From an uncultured Eubacteriales bacterium (GTDB lineage Bacteria > Bacillota_A > Clostridia > Oscillospirales > Oscillospiraceae), in contig CATIYU010000081.1 of assembly GCA_949739085.1 (NCBI GenBank), forward strand, positions 1 through 20,321: DNA of 20,321 nt, in the 5' to 3' direction. Below are positions 1-6,365 of the stretch, piece by piece. The first letter of the stretch is position 1, and each line of letters begins with the position of its first letter. Below the pieces are notes generated by a model. That model worked only from the letters and a program-made list of their open reading frames with translations, did not search any database and was not told where the DNA came from. A program made the position numbers and the translations under genes.

Positions 1-402
1 ATCGTGCTCAACCAGAAGGCCGGAGACGCGCAGCGCTGTGGGATCCCGCTGCGGATCAGCGCGGTATATCCCGACCAGAGCCCTATTCTGGACATCGATT
101 TGGTCACGCTGATATCCAATCTGCTGGACAACGCCCTGGAGGCCGCCGCTGCCGCCCCTCAGCCCATGGCGGCGGTGGACATCCGGCAGGAGAAGGCGTA
201 TCTGCGGATCGAGGTGGTGAACGCCACCGCCGGGGATGTACTGAAAGCCAACCCTGGTCTGATCACCACGAAAGCTGACCACAACGCCCACGGCCTGGGT
301 TTGAAGATTGTCCGCAATTTGGTGGAGCGCTATGAGGGGCTGTATCAGGTTTCAGGCGACGGCAGTTCCTTTCGGACGGTCATCCTCCTGAGCCTGGAAT
401 AG
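1..402 (+). CDS. C-terminal fragment of a GHKL-type sensor histidine kinase (5' end outside window)
   Basis: The reading frame is open from the first base, so the start lies upstream of the window; about 133 residues remain. It contains the ATP-binding part of a GHKL (HATPase_c_5, AgrC/CitA-like) kinase: an N-box 'LISNLLDNALEAA' and a G-box 'HGLGLKIVRNLVERYEG', ending in the usual short beta segment before the stop. By family it would autophosphorylate in response to a membrane signal and pass phosphate to a response regulator, probably encoded next to it outside the window. The sensor and dimerization domains are not visible, so the signal cannot be inferred. It converges on the minus-strand operon, with 86 nt between the two stops. 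There is no evidence that it regulates that operon. Family assignment is firm; the role is not. Confidence 0.85.
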   Translation: MVLNQKAGDAQRCGIPLRISAVYPDQSPILDIDLVTLISNLLDNALEAAAAAPQPMAAVDIRQEKAYLRIEVVNATAGDVLKANPGLITTKADHNAHGLGLKIVRNLVERYEGLYQVSGDGSSFRTVILLSLE

Positions 403-488
403 ACCGCCGGGGTGGGGTGATGCGCTGTTATTTTCAATCAGCTTCTTTGTATTTGCTTTTCAGCGGCTCTGCGGTTATGGCGCAGGCT

Positions 489-1622
489 CTATATATGTCC
501 TTCAATTTGTCGAATATGCTCCATAAACTTCGCCTTATTCTCCTGAGGCGTTGTCGTGGGGCGGCCCAGGTCCGCCCGCGCATCAATCGCGCATTTTACT
601 TCCAGTAAGCTCAGCCTTTGCAGGCGTTTCATCTCCGCCAAGGCGGACTCCAATTCCTCCCGTGTCTCCACGGTGGCTGCCCATGGGTAGCCGCAGGCCC
701 GGGCAATAGCGGGCAGATCCAAGTTTCCCGCCGCTGTGGGCAGTCCGCCTACCGACTCATGAGAGGCATTGTTCAATACCACATGGACGAGGTTTTGGGG
801 CGCGGTGTTTCCAATAACCGCCATGGCCCCCATGTGCATCAGCAGCGCTCCATCGCCGTCCAGGCACCACACCCGGCAGTCCGCTTTTTGCAGCGCGATC
901 CCAAGCGCGATAGACGAAGCGTGTCCCATAGAGCCCACGGTCAAGAAGTCCCGGCTGTGGCCCTCCCTCCGGCCTGTCCGGTACTCAAAGAGTTCCCGGC
1001 TGGCCTTGCCGGTGGTGGAGACAATGGGATCATTTCCGGCAGCAGCAGCAATACGGCAAACCGCCTCCTCTCGCCGGAGAAGATATTGGTTCTGATAAAC
1101 AGCTCCCTTGCCGTAGGTCAGGCCGTTTTTGCAGACAATGAAAGCGGCACTGCCGCCCTGCTTCAGCAGGGGGCGGAACCGCTCCATGGCATCCCAGACC
1201 TCCTCCTCTGTAGTCTCCGGTCTGATGACAAAACTTGAAATTTCCAGAATGTCCAGCAATGTCCGCGTAATCGACCCCTGGTAGATATGCTGTGGTTCAT
1301 CACAGACGCCGGGCTCTCCGCGCCACCCCACGACAAAAAGCTCTGGAATGCCATACACTCGCCGGTGCAGCAGGGAAGCCGCGGGATTAACCAGGTTTCC
1401 CTCACCAGAATTCTGCAAATAGACCACCGGCACTTTCCCGGCAGCCAGGTGATAGCCCGCCGCTATGGCAGCGCAATTTCCCTCATTGGCCGCGATAATA
1501 TGGTGCTGAGGATCTGTCCCATACCGGTCCATCAAATAATTGCAGAGCGGCTTTAGCTGCGAGTCCGGGACACCAGTGTAAAAATCGCAGTCTAATATGC
1601 GGCAAAATGCTTCCGCCTCCAT
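489..1622 (-). CDS. aepY: Phosphonopyruvate decarboxylase (ThDP-dependent)
   Basis: 377 residues, the usual length for this family. It decarboxylates 3-phosphonopyruvate to phosphonoacetaldehyde, the irreversible step that pulls the unfavourable PEP mutase reaction forward. The ThDP-binding signature is visible as 'GDGALLMHMG' (residues 256-265) closed by the NN pair at 284-285. The expected N-terminal pyrimidine-domain glutamate is in 'AANEGNC' (E47). The ATG has a strong AAGGAGG site about 9 nt upstream. It lies 14 nt downstream of the PEP mutase gene and is the last gene of the minus-strand run. Sulfopyruvate decarboxylase is the nearest alternative, but the adjacent PEP mutase and AEP transaminase make phosphonopyruvate the substrate with high confidence. 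Cytosolic; no signal peptide or membrane segment. Confidence 0.93.
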   Translation of the reverse strand: MEAEAFCRILDCDFYTGVPDSQLKPLCNYLMDRYGTDPQHHIIAANEGNCAAIAAGYHLAAGKVPVVYLQNSGEGNLVNPAASLLHRRVYGIPELFVVGWRGEPGVCDEPQHIYQGSITRTLLDILEISSFVIRPETTEEEVWDAMERFRPLLKQGGSAAFIVCKNGLTYGKGAVYQNQYLLRREEAVCRIAAAAGNDPIVSTTGKASRELFEYRTGRREGHSRDFLTVGSMGHASSIALGIALQKADCRVWCLDGDGALLMHMGAMAVIGNTAPQNLVHVVLNNASHESVGGLPTAAGNLDLPAIARACGYPWAATVETREELESALAEMKRLQRLSLLEVKCAIDARADLGRPTTTPQENKAKFMEHIRQIEGHI

Positions 1623-1636
1623 TACACCGTCCCTCC

Positions 1637-2932
1637 TTACAATTCGTCAATCAAGGAAATGATTTGTTTGATCGGCATCAGCTGGCCGTCTGCCTCCTGA
1701 GCCCTGTGGTATTTCAGAATATCCTTCGCCGTCTTTTCCATCGCGGGGAAGGCGCTTCTCGTCAGATGGTTGGCATAAATCACAATATTCACACCATGCG
1801 CTGCCAGCTCCGCTTCCTTTATGGTGTTAAATGTCGTCGGAACAACCACCAAGGGCGTATCGCGATCCTCCAGGCGGAAGCGGTCACAAAATTCCAGAAT
1901 TTCTTCCGGGCTGCTTTTCCGGCTGTGAATCATAATGCCATCCGCCCCCGCTTCTACATATGCCCTGGCACGGGTTAGAGCGTCCTCCATGCCCTTTTCC
2001 AGAATTAAGCTCTCAATCCGCGCAATGATCATGAAGGCATCCGTAAGCTGCACCCGTTTCCCTGCCCGAATTTTGTCGCAGAAGTTCTCAATGGTATCCT
2101 GCGTCTGCTCAGCCTGCGTCCCATAAAGGGAATTCTTTTTCAGCCCCTTTTTATCCTCAATAATGACCGCGGAAACCCCCATACGCTCCAACGAGCGTAT
2201 GGTATATAAAAAATGCTCCGTAAGTCCGCCGGTATCGCCATCGAAAATAATCGGTTTTGTTGTGACCTCCATCACATCATTGATCGTGCGAAAGCGGGAG
2301 GTCATATCCACCAGCTCTATATCCGGCTTGCCTTTCGCGGTGGAGTCGCACAGGGAGCTGATCCACATGGCGTCAAATTGGTTCAGCTCCCCCTTGTGCT
2401 CCACGACCGTTTTTTCCGCGATCAGGCCTGTCAACCCGTTATGTACCTCAATTGTTTTGACAATCGGGCAGATTTCCAAAAGCTGGCGCAGCCGCCTTCT
2501 CCGATACTCCGGCATTGCGAGCCGTTCCCGGATTTTAGCGTCAATCCACCGGACATTCTCATTGTAGGTGTAGGGCACGTCAATTATCTGGCCCCCGTAC
2601 TCTCTCAAACGGGCCGCCGCCCGTTCCCGGATTGTGCGCATGGGCTCCTCCAGCCAGTTATCGCCGTGGATAACATAGTCCGGGCGCAGCTCGGCAATGA
2701 TCCGGTCATACAGCACATCAGTCTGCGTCACCACCTTGGAAACGCCATCCAGCGATTTGACCAGCGCGACCCGCTCGGAGAAGCTGATGGTAGGGAAGCG
2801 GTTAAAACGAATCAACGCCTCATCGCTCAGAACACCTACGATAACATCCCCATATTTCTGCGCCTGATGGATAATATTCAAATGCCCCTCATGGATAACG
2901 TCTGTCGCAAAACAGGTGTATACAGTCTTCAT
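1637..2932 (-). CDS. aepX: Phosphoenolpyruvate mutase with N-terminal cytidylyltransferase-like domain
   Basis: 431 residues from the chosen start. Residues about 1-140 are a nucleotidyltransferase of the TagD/RfaE-C type, with HxGH at 14-17 ('VIHEGH') and a downstream 'ISFSERV' segment. Residues about 155-431 are PEP mutase of the isocitrate lyase superfamily: metal-site 'DGDTGG' (231-236), the diagnostic loop 'EDKKGLKKNS' (259-268) matching EDKxxxKxNS, and 'ARIESLI' (304-310). It rearranges PEP to phosphonopyruvate, the C-P bond-forming step. The frame stays open up to an ATG at 2971, but that start overlaps the transaminase gene and lacks a good ribosome site; the ATG at 2932 has AAGGA 7 nt upstream. 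The fused domain may activate a phosphonate product or be a relic; its substrate cannot be read from sequence. The mutase call is very secure. Confidence 0.95.
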   Translation of the reverse strand: MKTVYTCFATDVIHEGHLNIIHQAQKYGDVIVGVLSDEALIRFNRFPTISFSERVALVKSLDGVSKVVTQTDVLYDRIIAELRPDYVIHGDNWLEEPMRTIRERAAARLREYGGQIIDVPYTYNENVRWIDAKIRERLAMPEYRRRRLRQLLEICPIVKTIEVHNGLTGLIAEKTVVEHKGELNQFDAMWISSLCDSTAKGKPDIELVDMTSRFRTINDVMEVTTKPIIFDGDTGGLTEHFLYTIRSLERMGVSAVIIEDKKGLKKNSLYGTQAEQTQDTIENFCDKIRAGKRVQLTDAFMIIARIESLILEKGMEDALTRARAYVEAGADGIMIHSRKSSPEEILEFCDRFRLEDRDTPLVVVPTTFNTIKEAELAAHGVNIVIYANHLTRSAFPAMEKTAKDILKYHRAQEADGQLMPIKQIISLIDEL

Positions 2933-2939
2933 GCTATAT

Positions 2940-2944
2940 TCCTT
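2940..2944 (-). promoter_or_regulatory. Ribosome-binding site that sets the aepX start
   Basis: AAGGA on the minus strand, 7 nt before the ATG at 2932. It supports this start over the in-frame ATG at 2971, which would overlap the preceding gene by 11 nt and add 13 charged residues before the first beta strand of the cytidylyltransferase fold. Confidence 0.7.
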
Positions 2945-2960
2945 CTCGTCTTTGGTTTCC

Positions 2961-4106
2961 CTAATTCCCATACCTCACCGGAACCTGCACGCCTATAGCG
3001 AGAAGCCCCGCCTGAAATACGGTGAAAAAATTTCGGATATCCCCTTCGTCAATTGCGCCCAGAGCACAGAGGCGGAACGTATTTGCTGAACTGATTTTAC
3101 CGGGATAGATGGTAAAGCCGCGCTCATAACAATAATCATGGATTGCCTCAAAGCTCCAGCTTGGATCGTTGGGGTACAGGACGGAAACAACCAATCCCGC
3201 CTGCTCCTCCCGTTTAATCACATTCCGGAATCCCAGCGCATCAAGACCGCTGTGGATCGCCTCGAACACACGAGTATGACGCGCCCATTTTGCCGCTTCC
3301 CCTTCCGCCCAGTATTCCTTCAGCGCTTGGAGCGCGGCATAAATTGCCTGCACAGGCGGGGTAAAATGCATCTCCCCGGTTCTCTCAAAATAATCATATT
3401 GAAGGAAAAGATTGCAGTAGTAGCTGCGCTTGGGGTACTCCCTGCTGGCTTCGATGATGGAACGGTTTCCAATCACAAATGACAGGCCAGTCATTGCCAT
3501 AAGACCCTTTTGCGCACTGGCCATACAAAAATCGATGCTGCACTCTTCAATATCAATTGGCCGCATCGCGTAAGTCGAGGTGGTATCAACCACAAAAATT
3601 GCCCCGTACTGATGTGCCAGCGCACCAACTTCCCGGATTGGGTTGAGAATGCCGGTTCCCGTCTCTTGATGTGTGGTATAGACCAACGCAATGTCCGGAT
3701 CCTCTTTCAATGCGGCTTCCAGTACGGTCAGATCGAGCGGTTTGTCAACCGGAAATCGCAGGTTAATGTGGGGCAGGCCATAATATTCGCAAATTTCTGC
3801 CGCTCTTGTGCTGTACGCTCCATTGTTAACCACCAGTATCTTCTTCCCCTCCGGGAGCAGAGAGTTGAGGCACACATCCATATTCAGCGTACCGGAGCCA
3901 CAGAAGAGAACCGCCGTATATTTCTCCAGGCTGCCGTGGACAATTTCTACAAGATCATTCCGCAGCCCTCTTATTAAATTGACAAACTCCTTTTCCCGAG
4001 GACAAATATCCGGCACAACCTGGGCGTATTTTACGGTATCGGTTGTTGTGGACGGCCCAGGATTCAGCAGTATGTTCCTTTTAACCTCTCTAACATCCGT
4101 AAGCAT
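2961..4106 (-). CDS. aepZ: 2-aminoethylphosphonate transaminase (PhnW/AepZ family, biosynthetic)
   Basis: 381 residues; a class V PLP aminotransferase. The N-terminal 'NPGPSTT' substrate loop, 'GSGT' (70-73) for the PLP phosphate, 'TTHQETGTG' (144-152), D174 in 'FVVDTTSTY' and the PLP lysine K200 in 'SAQKG' are all present. In this operon it should work in the biosynthetic direction, aminating phosphonoacetaldehyde to 2-aminoethylphosphonate. PhnW of degradation clusters catalyses the reverse, but here the gene sits beside PEP mutase and the decarboxylase, with no phosphonatase. In Treponema denticola PntC the equivalent enzyme is fused to a cytidylyltransferase; here the two are separate adjacent genes. 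The frame is open to an ATG at 4133, overlapping the upstream gene, but the ATG at 4106 has GGAGG 7 nt before it and starts 16 nt after the upstream stop. Confidence 0.93.
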   Translation of the reverse strand: MLTDVREVKRNILLNPGPSTTTDTVKYAQVVPDICPREKEFVNLIRGLRNDLVEIVHGSLEKYTAVLFCGSGTLNMDVCLNSLLPEGKKILVVNNGAYSTRAAEICEYYGLPHINLRFPVDKPLDLTVLEAALKEDPDIALVYTTHQETGTGILNPIREVGALAHQYGAIFVVDTTSTYAMRPIDIEECSIDFCMASAQKGLMAMTGLSFVIGNRSIIEASREYPKRSYYCNLFLQYDYFERTGEMHFTPPVQAIYAALQALKEYWAEGEAAKWARHTRVFEAIHSGLDALGFRNVIKREEQAGLVVSVLYPNDPSWSFEAIHDYCYERGFTIYPGKISSANTFRLCALGAIDEGDIRNFFTVFQAGLLAIGVQVPVRYGN

Positions 4107-4113
4107 CCATCTT

Positions 4114-4118
4114 CCTCC
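4114..4118 (-). promoter_or_regulatory. Ribosome-binding site that sets the aepZ start
   Basis: GGAGG on the minus strand, 7 nt before the ATG at 4106. The alternative ATG at 4133 has only a GGAG 13 nt away and would overlap the upstream stop codon. Confidence 0.7.
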
Positions 4119-4122
4119 GTTT

Positions 4123-4992
4123 TTATGCGTCATATTGCGGATCGATCTCCTTCAGCTCCTGGAATGTGTCGATCTCCACGATGTCTCCTCTGCGGCACTG
4201 CCGCACTTCCACTGCATAGCGCTCCTTTCGCTTCTCCAGCGGGACCTGCTCCCAGTAGAGCTCTTTTCCTCCCAGCGCGGCATAGACCTCCGGAATATCC
4301 CGGGCAAGCTTTCGGCCATCTGTTTCATTCCAGAAGGAAACGCCAACCATCTGCCAGCAGTTTTCTCCCCCCAGTTTTTCCTTTACAATTACACCGTCTC
4401 GGACCTCAAAGCACCAGTCCTCTGTGTGCTCTGTGGATATGGCAAGAAAATTGGATGTATACTGGTATTTCTCAATAATCCGCGGCGTATATATCAGCAG
4501 ATCCGCCTCAAACACGTACGCGTTCTCCAGCAAATTCCGCGCCGCCAATGCGGAGGAGATGTTATTGGCCTGGTCATACAGAGGATTTTCCAGAAATTTT
4601 ATCATTGGATATTGATACAGCAGCTGGTCAAACTGCTCCGCCAGATAGCCGCGGACAATATAGATTTCCTCAATGCCAATATCCAGGCACGCGTCTATCA
4701 GCCGATCGATTAGTCTCTTGCCGTGGACACGGACCAAAGGTTTCGGGGTATTCAAGGTTACCGGCATCATCCTGCGCCCAAATCCTGCCGCAAGAAACAC
4801 TGCTCTTCTGACTCGATAGGGCTCCAGGGCTTCCAAGCCGGCTGGTGTGATATGTCCACTAGCCAGAAAACCGGCATCCCGCAATTCTTCCATATCTCTG
4901 TCAACAATACCAGTTTTTTTGCTTTTCAATAAGCTGAGAGCCGGGTCCGCAAATGCGCTTAAAATATGAAATTGCTTTCTCGTCAACTCCAT
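4123..4992 (-). CDS. LicC/PntC-like cytidylyltransferase, probable CTP:2-aminoethylphosphonate cytidylyltransferase
   Basis: 289 residues. Residues about 1-60 look like a small helix-turn-helix (winged-helix) segment, as seen in some LicC-type proteins. From residue 63 comes a nucleotidyltransferase with the P-loop-like 'LAAGFGRRMMPVT' (67-79), the catalytic-type lysine in 'TPKPL' (K84), 'DQANNISSALAAR' (140-152) typical of LicC-like enzymes, and the metal aspartate D164 in 'FEADLL'. LicC relatives make CDP-choline and PntC makes CMP-AEP; position directly upstream of AEP transaminase, PEP mutase and decarboxylase points to AEP. The ATG at 4992 has AAGGAG 8 nt upstream. It opens the phosphonate block after the largest gap in the operon (112 nt). 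Family call is firm, substrate is inferred from context; phosphocholine is the main alternative. Confidence 0.87.
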   Translation of the reverse strand: MELTRKQFHILSAFADPALSLLKSKKTGIVDRDMEELRDAGFLASGHITPAGLEALEPYRVRRAVFLAAGFGRRMMPVTLNTPKPLVRVHGKRLIDRLIDACLDIGIEEIYIVRGYLAEQFDQLLYQYPMIKFLENPLYDQANNISSALAARNLLENAYVFEADLLIYTPRIIEKYQYTSNFLAISTEHTEDWCFEVRDGVIVKEKLGGENCWQMVGVSFWNETDGRKLARDIPEVYAALGGKELYWEQVPLEKRKERYAVEVRQCRRGDIVEIDTFQELKEIDPQYDA

Positions 4993-5049
4993 CTTTTATG
5001 CTCCTTACGCAGGATCTTCCCGCCCGCAGAGAGAGGTACTTCTATCCTC

Positions 5050-5078
5050 GTTTTAGGTCTCATTCCGGAATTAAACAA
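5050..5078 (-). promoter_or_regulatory. Weak candidate promoter with a palindromic spacer upstream of the phosphonate genes
   Basis: On the minus strand, TTGTTT and TAAAAC are separated by 17 nt in the 112-nt gap before the cytidylyltransferase gene. The match to the sigma-A consensus is only 3/6 and 4/6. The spacer holds a perfect 10-bp palindrome, ATTCCGGAAT (5062-5071), which could be an operator. Nothing else supports activity, so this is tentative. Confidence 0.22.
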
Positions 5079-5091
5079 GCCTTTCATCATC

Positions 5092-5108
5092 ATAAAAATC
5101 ATTTTTAT
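5092..5108. repeat. AT-only inverted repeat at the end of the downstream GT2 gene
   Basis: ATAAAAAT and ATTTTTAT form a perfect 8-bp inverted repeat with a 1-nt spacer, overlapping the stop codon (5105-5107) of the glycosyltransferase gene. With a 1-nt loop it is unlikely to fold as an RNA hairpin. It may be a protein site or chance in AT-rich DNA. Confidence 0.3.
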
Positions 5109-6340
5109 AAGGAAACCCAAATTATATTCTGGAAACCATAGCGTTCCAAAACAGGCATCACATCTTTCTCATGTTTTTTGTCCATGGCAGCAACAATCAA
5201 GGCGTCGTCCATACCTTTAAAATCTTGAATGCTTTTTATTTGTTTTCCTCGGAAAATTTCTCTGTCCGCTTTTCTCGCTGTTACTGCAACTTGATAATCC
5301 ACAATTGAATAATATTCTAATACTTTAGCGACCTCCATCGCAGTATATCCTGCGCCGTATAAAATAACAGCAGATGCCCGTCTTATGCGCTCCATCTGTG
5401 CAGTTGTAAGAGAATTCAAGTGCAACGGTTCATTTTTAATAAATCGCTTATAAAAATAACCGTCCGCTGGATGTCCCTCAAGGTAGCTCTCCTTCGATTT
5501 TTCCCCCATAAACATCCTGTGGAGTTGATATATCTCCTGTAATCTTAAGTCGAAGTATACCGATATCTGCTGATTGACTTCATCCGTCAATTCCAGGCTT
5601 CGCCATCTGTTTATTTCCGTGCAGAATAATACAATCATGCTTTCTAAATATCTCTTCTTCAACGGAGATGTTACGGCAGATCCATACCGGTATCGCCTTA
5701 AATACCATAGATTTGGGACACACATTGCTCTTTTAGCTGTAACATAATAGGAAAACATACTGTCATCCGCATAGCGAAGGCCCTCTTCATCATATAAATC
5801 ATTTTCTAAAAAGAAGCTTCTTTTATAGCAATAAAGCACTCGATTACTCGAGGCTCTGTCGCCATTCCTTATGAGTGCCGCAAATAATTCTGGTCCTGTG
5901 TAAAGGCCATCATATTTATGCTTTCGCACATACTCATTTTCTGAACCAAACTGACGCATACATTCGTCATCAAAAAAGCACTTCCCCGAAAATCCAAGCA
6001 AATCTAAATTGTTTTGTTTGGCACAGTGATACATCTGCTGGAGCGCGTCCTCCACCAACAGATCATCCCCGTCTATGTTGTACAAATATTCTCCCTTCGC
6101 ATGTCGATATCCCTCATTTCTTGCAGATGCAAGCCCTTTATTGCTGGAATGCCGTATAACTTTTATCCGGCCATCGCGCTCTTTATACCCTTCCAAAATG
6201 GCCGCCGTTCCATCAGTTGACGCATCATCCACGCAGATTACCTCAAAGCTTACCCCACACTGGTTTAGTATGCTGTCTAAACAGCTTCGCATATATTTTT
6301 CAAGGTTATACGCTGTTACGATAACAGAAATATCTATCAT
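5105..6340 (-). CDS. Family 2 glycosyltransferase with C-terminal Rossmann-like domain
   Basis: 411 residues. The N-terminal GT-A fold is clear: 'ISVIVTAYN' (4-12), the nucleotide-binding 'CVDDASTDGT' (36-45), and the DxD-type 'NIDGDDLL' (88-95). It would transfer a sugar from a nucleotide donor to the growing glycan on the cytosolic side; donor and acceptor cannot be read. Residues about 322-411 form a separate Rossmann-like domain beginning 'ASAVILYGAG', of the kind repeated in five other proteins of this locus. No membrane segment is visible. An AAGGCGG site precedes the ATG by about 9 nt, and the gene starts 25 nt after the upstream stop. Base composition is AT-richer than the sulfation end. 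The GT2 call is secure; the tail's role is inferred. Confidence 0.9.
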   Translation of the reverse strand: MIDISVIVTAYNLEKYMRSCLDSILNQCGVSFEVICVDDASTDGTAAILEGYKERDGRIKVIRHSSNKGLASARNEGYRHAKGEYLYNIDGDDLLVEDALQQMYHCAKQNNLDLLGFSGKCFFDDECMRQFGSENEYVRKHKYDGLYTGPELFAALIRNGDRASSNRVLYCYKRSFFLENDLYDEEGLRYADDSMFSYYVTAKRAMCVPNLWYLRRYRYGSAVTSPLKKRYLESMIVLFCTEINRWRSLELTDEVNQQISVYFDLRLQEIYQLHRMFMGEKSKESYLEGHPADGYFYKRFIKNEPLHLNSLTTAQMERIRRASAVILYGAGYTAMEVAKVLEYYSIVDYQVAVTARKADREIFRGKQIKSIQDFKGMDDALIVAAMDKKHEKDVMPVLERYGFQNIIWVSL

Positions 6341-6365
6341 GTCTATAAGCCGCCTTTTATTTCAC

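Noticed and set aside
403..488. Bidirectional terminator between the convergent kinase and aepY genes
   Set aside because: Only weak, short complementary segments are visible and no hairpin followed by a convincing T-run on either strand.
618..1238. 206-codon + strand frame opposite aepY
   Set aside because: Antisense shadow of a gene with clear ThDP motifs; composition rich in H, P, R and no family signal.
2213..2998. 261-codon + strand frame opposite aepX
   Set aside because: Antisense to the PEP mutase gene; no domain and no sensible ribosome site noted.
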